Source: Synanceia verrucosa (taxonomy: Eukaryota > Chordata > Actinopteri > Perciformes > Synanceiidae). From it: a stretch of 64,000 nucleotides of DNA. This document shows positions 48,360 through 60,851 of this stretch, one piece after another. The notes under the pieces were generated by a model. The model ran no database searches, was not told where the DNA came from, and saw only the letters and a list, made by a program, of their open reading frames with translations. Both the position numbers and the translations under genes were made by a program. Numbering within the stretch: the first letter of the stretch is position 1; each line of letters opens with the position of its first letter. The stretch is from NCBI GenBank assembly GCA_029721515.1, contig CM056567.1, positions 5,097,507 to 5,161,506 of the forward strand, read 5' to 3'.

Positions 48360-51300
48360 TCATGAGAATTTTTCTTGAAAAATGATTTAACCTCCTCTGA
48401 TCTGACGTCCATATGTGAGGACGTCACATTTTAGGTTGCCTATAGCATCATACTTATCAGATCCCAATGAGCCCAAGAGACATTAAAAATACAAACTAAA
48501 CAAGCGCTTGGCTCTTAGGAGGTGAAATGATGAATTCACTGATCGATCTAAAAGTTCTCTGTTTCTGACTGGATACAGCAGGATGTTTGCGCTTGTCCTG
48601 CAGACGAAATCCGGGCAGTGAGACGTCCAGAGAAAACACTGAGTTGTTTAATCATGTTTGAACATTGAGTCTCTGTGCAGTTTGTCACACGGCGATGTTA
48701 AGAACCCACAGGGGAACATTCTCGCTGTGTTACTGGATCTCCGTCTCTGCCTTCTCATTCCTCTCCTGCCTGTTTTTACCTGTCTCCTTTCCTCAGAGAC
48801 GATGGTCGATAGAACAGCTGGTTAAAAGTGAAACAAAAGGCTGATTGTCTGGAGTCAAGGTCACAGGTCAAAGTCACACCTTAATATGACGAGTCGGTCA
48901 CTTTCACTCACGTATACAGTGGACGGTAAACAATGGACCATGCAATTAGAGAAAAAGAACATATTAAGATTTAAAACCACATATTTAGGAGTTTATTTTG
49001 TCTGAGAGAACATGTATACAGTACACAGTTCATCCTGACATCACACTGTTTGAGATGAGGAAGAAACAGACATGGAGAAATATGTGCACATTACTCAGTA
49101 ATCCCAAACCCAAATGTAATCTCAGTATTTTACCATTCCATATGATTATGATTAGTCGTCATGGATCTTGTGGCAAACCTGGTGTGAGACCAGGCCATTC
49201 CTCGTTGATCTATAGTTATTATAGTATCTGTTCTAATAGAAGGTGAAGTAAAAGGCAGTAAAGTGGAGACGACTCTGTGCACGACCTGAAGAGGTAATGT
49301 CCAATGACAACTGTGCTTGACTCTCATGGTGAAGAAACATAAGTCAAATTTACTTCCCTTACATCATGTCAAAACGCTGCACTGCGACTAGCGATTTATT
49401 ACAGATTTATATTTACAGAAACCTAAACTTCACCCTCACCACATTAGGACAACAGTGTCAGTCCAGTTTTACACACAACAACACGGAAGATCCTCCTTTC
49501 CTGTCAAATCCTTATTTTATTGCTAAATATGTTACTAATTAACATATTTATGCCTTGTGTCTTGTCTACAAGCTTTCACCCACTTTTCACTATATAGTGA
49601 ATCACTTTCTATTTAAGCTGCTGCCATAAAATACATGTTGTAGTTGTAGTTGTTATACATCACCAGAATTACAAACTTTAATATCTAAGTTTAAACCATC
49701 TCGTGGCTATTTGAATTTATTTACATTTGCACCTTTTTATCGGCTTTTCTATTATTTTTGTATTTGGCACTAACGGATGTAACCAAATCATACAGATATA
49801 CAGTACACTTGATGTGTTTCTAACAAAAACTAAACACACTTGTATCGAATATTGTCTAAATTCCCAAATATTCAAAATGTGAATAGCGTTAAATTAACAT
49901 TAAGTTATCAAATCATCCAGGTTCACTTCTCATATTGTATTTTACCAGGACAAGCAGAACAAGGAAGTATAACCTGTTTATGCAATGAAAATATATTGTA
50001 TTTGATCACTATAGAGCTAAAGGTAGCATCATGATTAATATTTTTGGACATAATTCTAACCCAAAGTCACGGGCTTCCCAAACTCCACATAACATTTATA
50101 AATCAGCATATGTCAAACCATTATAAATCCTTTAAAGCTGCATGTGGCGCACCAAGGTAGACTGTTTCCTGCAAAGCTCTCCTGTCTGTCCCACCAGACG
50201 AGCATTCATACAGTGAACTGTAAGAGTACCAGTCATTCATTAATCATCACCCTTCATATATTCACCTGTAAGAGTACCACTTATTCATTCAAACATCATT
50301 CACACTGTCATTTTGATCTTGATACCATTTTGTAGCTGTTACCGTCTTGTTTCCTTTGCAAACTTGTGGACCTGTGAAGTCCTAAAAGTCCCTTTGTGCC
50401 GCTGCCTGGCTACAGTTAGTAGAAGAATAAACTATTAGCAACATCTTCTCTCCATCTCTGAAACATTTCATTGATATTGCCAATCTCTATTTTTGATAAG
50501 TCTTTCTTTTTTTCGGGTTCCTTTGCAGCTCTGTAACCAGTGCTGGAATATGAACTTCATCTGCAGGGTATTCTTTTGCTGGTCTGTTGCATTTGTAGAA
50601 CAGCCAATAGGAACACCCTCTCTCTGAAATGACTGAAAACCACAGAGAGAAGGTGCAGACGTCTAGTTTCTCTCAGACCACTTGAATTACAACTTGCTGA
50701 AAGCATATTGTGGTATTTTTGCCCAATGATGCTATAAAAACAAATTCCCTGCCTCCAGCTTTAAGTTAAAACTACACTACTGGGGGTTTTCTCTCCGTTG
50801 CCATGGCAACACCACAGTGTTTGATGTCTGGTTGGTCCGAATGCCGTCAGCAAACAGGACACGGTGCTGACACACACACACGCAGTCTGAGTCTGCAGTC
50901 TGGACGGACACTCACTCTTCATCTCCCACCAGCCGACTGTCAAAACAAACAGAGGCAAGAAGATCCTAACATGTTTCACCTGCCATCCTTTTTTCTCACA
51001 CCTTTCCCTCTAGCCACCATCATCATCTTTTTCTTTTTTCACTCTTGCTGGTTTGACAGGAGCCTGGAAGCTTATTTGGGACTACCTACCCAAATCTGCA
51101 GCGATGATCTGAACGCTGTTGCCGTGGAGTAACAACAAGTGGAGTATACAGTTTGTATCGACACAATACTCAGAGACAAAAGATGGAAAACAATGCAGCT
51201 AAATCAACAATGACCGAGCAGTCAACAAAAAAAGGCAACACAGAGAATTTTTACCACAATGTCAAACAGCTTTGGAGTTTGGAGTCTCACTCTCAGTTCA

Positions 51301-51687
51301 TATATTCAGGTGGGCAGGCATGCCTTCTTGTGGTTTTCCTACATGGTTATATCCTCATAATCTTGCTTTTTTTCTTTGTTCCTGGATTTAAGTCCAGTCC
51401 AGATACCCCCTCCACATGTCCAGCTAGACGTCACCGCTTTGAAAATATTGGGTAGGTATAACACAGATGGGTGATCTGTTTCATTTTGGTTCACTCAGCA
51501 CCACTTCTTGCTGTTTCACACACTTTTGTGCATCACATATGTGAAGTTTTTGCTCTTCAAAAACGAGAAACATCTGTTCATACCTATCCAAAATGATCAT
51601 TTATGCTAGGTTTCTAGCTGTGCTTCCTCTCGCTGAATCTCCTCGTCCCTCCTGAATGCCTCTGCCGTCTCTCCTCATCCATTGCTC
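48360..51687 (-). other. Convergent intergenic region and susd5 3' UTR
   Basis: crtap and susd5 end toward each other here. Several TTTATT words (minus AATAAA) occur, for example near 48992 and 49513, but the susd5 3' end is not fixed. No coding exon or clear repeat was found. Confidence 0.4.
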
Positions 51688-54600
51688 TTACACTTTCTGC
51701 TGCATCTCTATCTGTTGACCCTGTCTGGTGTGACTTTGGCCCTTCCCGTTCATCTCGTACAACGAGCTCTTCTGCTGTTGCCGTCGGTAACACCACACGC
51801 CGACGATGACTGCTGTGGCGACAGCACACACCGCCACGATCACAGCCGCCACCATGGGACCTCGGCCAGAGGAGCTTGGAGGACGTGGAGGGCAGTTCTC
51901 GCCTGTACAGATTGCCTCCCCCACCTCCCCCTCCACGTCTCCCCTCTCGCCGGCCTCGCCGGGCAGGTCGTGCACCGTGTGCTCCTCCATCGGTGGAACT
52001 GGACCGTGATCCAGGAAAGGGTGCACAGTGAGGTCAAGCTGCCAGGAGTCGGTGGGAGCTGCTTGTTGCGTGTCGTAGTCCAGGGTGTCGGAGTACGAGG
52101 GGGACTCTGAGGGCTGTGAAGGGGCTGCTGTGGGGATGAATCCAGGCCACATCTCCTCCACTTCCCCCTGATCTATGGCAGGTTCTGTGGTGGGAGACTC
52201 AGGCACATCTGGTAAGCTGGTGTAATGGACAGGCCTACGAATATCCACCTCACTGGGTTTATCGGCTGTTCGGATGATTGTCCCCCTGTCTGTATCCTCT
52301 GGTCTTACCCTTTCTGTCGTGGAGTCACCATTTTTTGTTTCCTCTGGAATGATAGGGTAGCCGTCCAGCCAGGTGTCGTCTGTGGTGGCCTCTCCTTCTG
52401 CTCCCTTCTGGGTGATGTTTTGCTCTCTGTCCTTCACTATAGAAAAAATTACATGCTGATGACCTCCGACGTCATCTTCATGGCTGTGGTCATCGTAGCT
52501 GTCGTCATCATCGTAGCTGTTGTGATCATCGTGTTCATGATGATCGTGATCGGCGTAACGGTCGTTGTCGTCCTCCTCGTGGTCGTCGTGGTCATCAGGG
52601 TCCGGATGTTCCTCGGCGTCACCAGGTCGCTCTTGGTCATCGTCGATCACATCGTCCTGTTCTTCGTAGCTTTCATGTTCATCGTAAGTGTCGTCGTAGT
52701 CCTGGCTGCCGTAGCGATGGCGATTGTGGTCCTCTTCGTGTTCACCCATGTCGTAATGGTCATCGTGATGGTCATAACTTTCGTGGCTGTCCCGCCTGTC
52801 AAGATCGTCGTGCTGAGATGGACCATAGTGCTTCACATGATCATTATGGTCATCTTCGTTGTCACGACTCTCTCTGCTGTCTTGATCATCCTCGTCATCA
52901 ACATCCAGGTCATCATGGATGCCGTCATCATCATGATCATCTCTGTCGTCAATGTCGTGGTCATCATCCCCGTCGTGGTCGTCATGCCGGTCTCGCTCAT
53001 GATCGCGGCTGTCAACATTGACTGGACGCTGACCGTGGAGCGTTTCCTGGCTGTCGTGCTCTTTACTCTCCTCTGATTGGGCACCTGAGGCTCTCTGAGT
53101 TGTCTGTGTGATTGGATTGGTGGAGACAGGATGTCCCTCCTCCTGGAAGGCTTCAGACGGGAACCAGAAGAGGTGTTTCTGGGAGAGAAGAGAAACCGGT
53201 GCTTCTGTGGCTTCATCAGACTTGACCACCTCCCTCCTCTCCTGCTCCCAACTCGGATGGCCTGTAAAGTCCTCAACAGGCCGGTCCTTGTCTTTATCGC
53301 CTCCTTCTACAGCTCCTCCCAATTCACGCTGCCCATGTTGGTCTTGATGCTCCTCCTTTTCCTCAACACTGAAGCCCATCTCCTGCTGCTCGTGACTCCT
53401 TCCCCCCTCCGGGTACGCAGCTCCGTGTACCTCCTCGTACACCTCACCATGAGCCTCCTCTGGTCTCTCAGTGTGGCGCCCTGCCTCTCCATAGGAGTCT
53501 GGAAACCTGTCCTCATAGTCGACATGGCCTTCAGTCTCATCTGTAGAAATATAACAAGGATTACTCGATCAGCTGCATTACATCTTAGTGTTCGTGATTA
53601 CATAACTCAACTGCATTTGCATTCAAGTATGACTTTAATTTAAAGACAGGATCCCAAACTTAAAGGAATAGTTTGACATCAATATTAAAGCTACAAGGAG
53701 CAAAACAAACTAGCCTATGTCTGTCCAAAGGTAAAACAAATAAGCCTACCAGCATCTTAAAAGCTACTTATGTTTCTTAATTACTTTCTGTAGTCTGGTT
53801 GTTACCCTGAAGTTGCTAGGCAACCAGCAGAGACTTCATGAAGTCACTCATACTGGTCGACAAATAGCACTGCAACATTTTGGCTTTACACGTAACACAA
53901 TTAAACAAACTAGATCTATCGTGCTACTTTGTGAGCTTTTGAGGTGTCTGTCTGCAGATTTCATTAGTTTTGGACAGAGCCAGGCCTGCTGTTTTCTCCT
54001 GTTTTCAGTCCTTGTGCAAAGCTACACTAACAGGAATAGTATTAGTCCTCTAATATAACTCTTAATGACTCTTCCTTTAAAGTTGTGATCCTTTACTACA
54101 GTGTCCACATGTTTATTTGATTTCCAGAATCCTAAGGATGTCAAAGTTAATTTTATTTCGCTCAATATTACAACAAATTTGCCTCAGCGGGCTTTACAAT
54201 CTGTACAGGATATGACACTCACTGTCCTTTAAAAAAAAACCTCACATTGACGAAGAAAAAAGTCCCCCATTGAATTTTGTTTGTTATTTCGTTAAATCAT
54301 TTTGTGATCCTTCAGACTGATCTTGAGACAACTCAGTGCACAAACATGACTACAGTTCTGTTAGCTAACCATGGAAACAGTCCTGGCTTTCTGCATTCAT
54401 AGAAAACTCTTCTCCCTCTGATATGAACTGAGCCATGCTATGGCATGTCACACTGAGGTGTCATAGCAACCGTTTCCAGCTCACAACTGAGACTCACTGT
54501 TTCCAAAAAAGCTAAGAACCCAGCGCTGATCGAATAAAGACAGCGGGGCTAAAAGTAAGAAGGTCGACTCCGGAGTCATCTCCTTGGTCAAAGCTCAATG

Positions 54601-57600
54601 CTTTGAAGAGGATGAACAAAAAGGGGGCTTTTTAAACACCTTCTCACCTTTGACACACATCTCCACGAGTCCATACCACTCTCCACAGCTGTCACACAGC
54701 AGGCTGAAGGCCCTGTGTCCGCTGGGCATTACATAACCTGGCACACACGTGTACAGCAGCTCATCTCCCATCTCATACCCAGGATGCCCCTGTAGACGGG
54801 CGTTAGGAAAAGATGGAGGGTCACCACACGGCACCCCTGTCAACAGCAAACACAGACACACATGTGACCCAAAAGAAACATGCAAAGTGTAGTTTAACAA
54901 ACTATTAGTTAGAGCTGATGAAATCCCTTTTCAGTGTTGCACAACACGTTAATGAACCATGACTCATTATCATTATTATTATTATTAAGCTTCACAGCAT
55001 CACTATCCCATTTGTAAACTGAGAGAGATTAGGACAACTCAAGGGATGGAAAATGTGGATGTCATTTTGACCATGAACAATGCCACCGGGACAAGATAAA
55101 GGCTGTGTATCGTTTTGACTCTGCTCTCATATTTTATGGAAATTATACAGAGGCAACAGTTTATTTGACAATATTAACACACTGACTCCAAAATGCCACT
55201 ATTTTATTTATTTACCCTCGCAAATAATAATAAAAAATACATTCAGTTGCTGTTTTGTTGTTTATAAAATAATAAATATTGGGCATGTGTGTTTTTTGCA
55301 GAATGAAGGTTTAATATTTTATAAACCATCTGAGCTTATGTACAGTCATAGAAAAAGTTATAACTCCACATGCACACATCACAACTCAGAAATATATATA
55401 AACAACATATAGAGAGCAGAGATAGAGAAATACTTGCAGGATGGAGAGTGTTGAAAGTAGAAGATGGAAGGAAAGCAGCATAAATATCTCAGGAAAAAAC
55501 ACACATAGCTCATCCATTTATGTCCTGATCGCTACTCACAAACATCAGGATGGAGTTATATATTATACATTTATAATTTTACTGACCACGGTCTCTCATA
55601 CAGAAGGCGTCCAGGTGAGCAGCGTCCTGTGTGGCGTTTTCTGTTCTCACGTCCACTGCTCTCAGTGCACTGCCCACAACATTACACACCGTGGTCCTAG
55701 ATAGATAGATAGATTAATTGATTATATAGAGTGAGTGATCAAATGAATTGATCCAGTATTTTAATATGATGAAGTCCAAATAAATCACAGTGTAATGTAG
55801 CATCACTTTTTTTTGCTGTCCTCTCTCATTAATCACTTCCTGACCCCTCCTGATTTATCCTGTGACCCTTTGGAGGGAACCCAACCCACATGTTGGGACA
55901 CAAATACCTATCAGGCTGAGATAAAAGTAAAGCATAATCATCTGCATATAAAAGGAGGATGATATAAATGAATAAAAACAATAAAATCATCATGATTAAA
56001 AAATATCAAATGAAGTAAGTAAAAAGTGAAAAAGTTAAAATTCTGACTAAGATTTCTGAATACTTATGTACTTTTACTTCAGTAGGATTACAAATGCAGT
56101 ACCTTTACTTGTAAGGGAGTATTGCTACATTAATATGGTACTTTTCTGTCAATAAAGGACCTGAATACGTCTTCCACTGCTGATTACTACTGATAAAGCT
56201 GCAGCTCTGGTTTATATATGTATACGTGTACTATAAGGACACAGATAAATGCAGTACGTGCAGCTCCCATCGAGCACCGCCTGATTTGTTGCTTCTTCAA
56301 ATATTATTCCAGCATGACATCAGGGTCCAGGAACACACATCATGGCTCAGACATGCAGTATCAGCAGCTGTAGCCTGTGGCACAATATTATCACACATTA
56401 CGAATAGATGTTCCCATGCAGAAGACGCCAGTCACAGCTGACTTCATGTAGAAACAATCATAACATCAGGGTCTTAATATTCCACAGGGACAAAACGAAT
56501 AACGCGTCAGTGCACAACGCCTACAAGCTGCGGTAAAAATGCTGAGTAAATAGTCTATTTTCATTGCCATGTCAAGGTTTATAGCATCATTAGCTCATTT
56601 GTCATCCAAAAGCACAGATAAGACTTCCCAGGCCAATCAACTCATGTTCCCACAGCAGCTCCCGACACCAATCAACCTCATTTAGAAGGAAAAATCAAAG
56701 AGTTCAGAAACATCATTAAAAGTCAGCAATTACATGCTCGAATCAAGCATCATCAAATGGAAAAGGTGTGTGTGTGTGTGTGTGTGTGTGTAACTGTAGA
56801 GTTAATCAAAGCACCAGTAATTGGAAAGAATTTGACTGGCAGAACAGTGAGACCGTGAAGTGGTGTGAGTCATACTGCATGCCTGTGCCATGCTAACTTC
56901 AGCTTATAAGGACAAAAATCAGAGGGGAGAAACGGGCAGCGAGACAGAAATCACCAAGAAAACACTCACAGAGATAAAAAAAAAAACCCCACAAAAGACT
57001 GTTTTCACGTCAAAGCTCCTGCAGGCTTCTGTGTCAGCCAAAGAGAAACTGACCTCTCTAAGAGACACTGAGCAAAGAACCATTTCTCACCTTGCATGAC
57101 ATACACGTAACTATTACAGGAAAAACTGTGTGTGTGTGTGTTTGTATGAGTCCACTGCCAGGGCAGCAGATCTATGACTGACAGGTAAGAGGAAGGCGTT
57201 AAGGCAGGAGAGTCGGTCTAAGAATTGTTTGTTATTATGCAACATACCTAAAAAAATATGTTGAGGACTGCAGGTTAACTGGAGTTAACACCAGATTGTT
57301 GACAAAACAGCACAATTCACACCACTTTTAAATAAGTGGCAAAGCAATAATTCACCTAACGAGCAGACAACACTCTGATCCAGAGCCCAGCTCTAAGACC
57401 AAGACCTCGACCCTGAAACACCAGATTCAGACAGAGGTAGGAGAAGCCATGGGTTATAGGGATGAACTCAGTTTAGGTACACAAATCCATAGATGGGTGA
57501 TAAAACTGTGAAACATGGTGAGTGGGTGTGAAAGCTGATGTCTGCTGGTAGCTAGTAGTCTGCTCTGACCCGACCTTCATCATCAAGTTCAAAACTGTGA

Positions 57601-60600
57601 CAATTTGTCTCCAATCATCATATATTCATTTCCCAAGTTATTAGGGCCTACATAATAATCCATCCCTTGTTAGCTATGCTGGTGTTAGCCATGCTAGTGT
57701 TAGCTATGCTGGTGTGAGCCATGCTGATGTTAGCTATGCTGGTGTTACCCATGCTAGTGTTAGCTATGCTGGTGTGAGCCATGCTAGTGTTAGCCATGCT
57801 GGTGTTCATCATGCTAGTGTTCTTCATGCTAGTGTTAGCCATGCTGGTGTTCATCATGCTAGTGTTAGCCATGCTGGTGTTCATCATGCTAGTGTTCTTC
57901 ATGCTAGTGTTAGCCAAGCTGGTGTTCATCATGCTAGTGTACTTCATGCTAGTGTTAGCCATGCTGGTGTTCATCATGCTAGTGTTCTTCATGCTAGTGT
58001 TAGCCATGCTAGTGTTCTTCATGCTAGTGTTAGCCATGCTGGTGTTCATCATGTTAGTGTTAGCCATGCTAGTGTTAGCTATGCTGGTGTGGGCCATGCT
58101 GATGTTAGCTATGCTAGTGTGAGCATGCTAGTGTTAGCTATGCTAGTGTGAGCCATGCTAGGCAGCAGATCTATGACTGACAGGTCATATGACTGACTCA
58201 TTAAGTGTCAGTGCAGGCACAGAAGTGTGAAGACTGAACAACTCTTTCATTCCCACTGCTCCTCTGACAGGAGTCTATAATAATGGACTACCACTTTGTG
58301 GCATTACGCACTCACTCCTCAATGTTGTACATACTAGCTGATGTAGCACCACCTCTTTGCATGGTCCATATTTGTATACATACTGTATTTTTCACATTTG
58401 TTTTACCTTTTTATCTAGTTTGTTTACAAGTATGTCATTGATCAGGGAAACATGTTTCCTAACTGATCATGTGACAATGAACACTTTGAATCTTGAATCT
58501 TCCTCCTCCAGGTCCTGTCTGTGTCTGTCTCTGGATGCTGAAGGCCCTGTGTCGTGTTACCGTGGAGATGAGAGGTGTAAATGGAGGCAGTTGTCGACAT
58601 GACACCCCGGCTTAGAATTCCCTCCTCCTGCAGGAAGGAACAGAGGTGTCTTTCTCCCTCTCTTCCTCGCTCTCTTTTTCTCTTCCCCTCCTGAAATGTG
58701 TCACTCTCTTATTCTGTCTTCCCACTCTCTCTTAAACTGCCGCTGCTGCCTTCACTTCCTTTCTCTTTCATCCGGTCCTTCAGCTGCCGTCACACAGACA
58801 CACACAGTGGCACACACTGACGACCTTTGACATCTCTGGAAATCTCCCTCCACGTCCCTAAAAACAATGACAACCCTCACGCACAAAGGCCTCTTTTCTT
58901 ACCCGACAGTGCCTCCGTAGAGCCAGCCGCGGGTGCACGGCGAGAAGAAGCACTCCACCACGGCGTGATGGAGCTCCTCTGCCGAGGCCAAACGGGCCAT
59001 TTGTGAGGCACAAGCCCTCTCAGCGTCTCTGAAGCCCTGCAGGCCAGAGGAGTTCCTCAGGTCCACCACGAATACTCGGCCTGAGAGGAGAGAGAGCAGG
59101 GAGTGAGAGGAAACATGTCATCACCTCCTTATTAACCTCATAGTCACAGAGGGTTCATGAGGTTTCATTAAATTGCCTTATTTGCCTTTAAAGCTGCCTT
59201 TATTTATCTATTTTACACTTTGATTTATTGTTCTGCTTCCATTTCATTGTGCAGGGAATCATTTTTCCTTACTGTTCACATGATAATAAACACTTTGAAT
59301 CTTGAATCTTTATCTTGAATGAGCACTGGTTTGAACTTGGGTCAGAAACAAGTTGACGCCTCACCAAATTCATAAACGTTTTGTTGATTTTGTCAATATC
59401 TAAACAATATTCACTCTTACATGAAGACAAAAGACAGATGTGTCTGTTCACAAATGACAAGTACCACCCAGATGAGAAATAGAAAAGCTAAAAGGCTTTT
59501 TTTTTTAAAAAAATTTATTACAATATTTTGTCACTTTGGACCTCTAGCTTATAATGTTTTTATAATGTTTATTTTTTAATATTGATTCTTGCACTAGCAG
59601 TTTCCTTTGAGATGATTTGAATTTAAGCTTATCTTATTTGTGCACCTCAGCCCTGGTTTTTGAGCACTACATGTGTTCGCTTTAATCTACAAAGTTATCG
59701 CTGACTGCGTAAAGAAGGTTATCAGTTTTATTTGAGGGATATATACACATTAGGTTGGCAACACACAGGTATGAATTTTGAGACAACTCCACATGTAAAC
59801 TATCAATTAATCAAGACATGTCTTTGTCTAATAAATTTCATTATGTAATAGGAAATAAGATGGCAGCTGCTAAATAGTTGCTAAAATAACATGAACCCTC
59901 ATCAGCTCAGCAGATGTGATTATTGGCTGCAGGTGTGATCAGTTTATCCCTCTCATTATCACCTCACTGTCACATCGTCAGACCACATTAAAAGCATTCC
60001 TGTCCCTGTGGACTCTAATTAGAGATTTCTAGCTCATACTAGTAAAGTGACAGAGACACCTGAGAGATGATGATAATGATTCTTAACAAAGCAACATGCA
60101 GAAAAAAATAATTAAAATATGATTAATTACTGGCATGTTGGACTACATGCAAAGAAGCTGATAGGAAAACTTCATCTAGTTCAGAACTGGATAGCAAAGG
60201 TATTTCATTATGCATTGTATATGTTTCCTTACTGTTCATATGACAATAAACACCTTGAATCCTTATCAACCCATAGGTCCTCTGATGCTGGTGTTTTCAC
60301 TGTTTTTAACTAAAGCACTTCATAAATGGGGGAAACTGCTTTTAACTAAAAAAAATTAAAAAATCGACTGAAAACTACTCATTCATTCAGGCATTAATTA
60401 GCAGCTTAATTTTTACTAATCTGCCTCTTATTTTATTTTTATGAACTTTAAAATTTCTATAGAAATTAAGTTGTCATTGTTATTATGATTATTGTGATTT
60501 TTATTATTAGCTGGTATTCAGGATCACCAAAGAAAATGTGCTTTTATGTTTAATAACGATTATATACGTCCATCCATTAAGCACAACTTTATTGGACGTA

Positions 60601-60851
60601 TATGTGGCTTTTTTTAGGTGCGATAAAATGTTGATGCCAATAATTGTTTTTGGGAATAAACTATGAGTTTACAGAGTAGCCAAATGATTTCATGTCACAT
60701 TTATATAGTCTGGTAAATCTTTTATAAGTTGCTTCCATCACAAAAGCTGAAATATGAACTTACCGTCTGCGTTTACCACAGAGGTCACCGCAAGAAGAGC
60801 CACGCATCCAAAGAGCAATGACAGAACCGTTTGGTTGCAACGATCCAGCAT
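51688..60851 (-). CDS. susd5: Sushi domain-containing protein 5 (Link + sushi, single-pass membrane)
   Basis: Five exons on the minus strand: 60764-60851, 58903-59080, 55587-55696, 54648-54836 and 51688-53540. Total 2418 nt, 805 residues; as I recall mammalian SUSD5 is about 630. A signal peptide (MLDRCNQTVLSLLFGCVALL) is followed by a Link (hyaluronan-binding type) domain over exons 2-3 and a sushi domain in exon 4 (CGDPPSFPNARL, EMGDELLYTC, CDSCGEWYGL). The large last exon starts with a conserved VDYEDRFPD stretch and carries LLSQKHLFWFPSEAF and DDTWLDGYPI. It then has a transmembrane segment (MVAAVIVAVCAVATAVIVGV), a basic stop and a tail ending QQIEMQQKV, all as in SUSD5. It differs by a long Asp/His tract. 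Probable cell-surface matrix receptor; function poorly known. Confidence 0.93.
52453..53014 (-). repeat. susd5: Asp/His-rich codon-repeat tract within susd5
   Basis: About 187 codons, mostly GAY and CAY with Glu, Arg, Ser and Tyr interspersed (units such as DDHDGDDDHD). The antisense reads as hydrophobic Val/Ile codons, which explains the long plus-strand frame 52225-53076. Confidence 0.9.
55697..55719 (-). repeat. (GATA)n microsatellite at the susd5 exon 3 acceptor
   Basis: On the minus strand the CTAT repeat runs directly into the acceptor AG of exon 3 (high end 55696), forming its polypyrimidine-like tract. Confidence 0.75.
57668..58160 (+). repeat. 15-bp minisatellite
   Basis: About 33 units resembling ATGCTAGTGTTAGCC and ATGCTGGTGTTCATC. 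The unit length is divisible by three, so several frames are open (for example 57648-58097 minus), but this is a property of the repeat. Confidence 0.95.
58430..58500 (+). mobile_element. LINE 3' tail, copy 1
   Basis: It ends TGAACACTTTGAATCTTGAATC, preceded by a stretch shared with 59225-59312 and 60205-60265. The pattern is typical of severely 5'-truncated fish LINE ends. Confidence 0.5.
59200..59320 (+). mobile_element. LINE 3' tail, copy 2
   Basis: It shares 'ttccttactgttcacatgataataaacactttgaatcttg'-type sequence with copies 1 and 3 and ends in a short TCTTGAA repeat. Located in susd5 intron 1. Confidence 0.5.
60205..60265 (+). mobile_element. LINE 3' tail, copy 3
   Basis: The shortest copy, containing TTTCCTTACTGTTCATATGA and AATAAACACCTTGAATCC, in the same orientation as the other two. 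Confidence 0.5.

Larger units (their letters stand above)
55720..58902. other. susd5 intron 2
   Basis: AT-rich in the left part, with a (TG)n tract at 56765-56791, a 15-bp minisatellite at 57668-58160 flanked by a 25-bp direct repeat, and a LINE 3' tail near 58430-58500. No further exon was found. Confidence 0.6.

Noticed and set aside
52225..53076. 283-codon open frame on the plus strand, hydrophobic
   Set aside because: It is the antisense of the Asp/His tract of susd5; GAY/CAY codons read backwards as Val, Ile and Met. No independent evidence of a gene.
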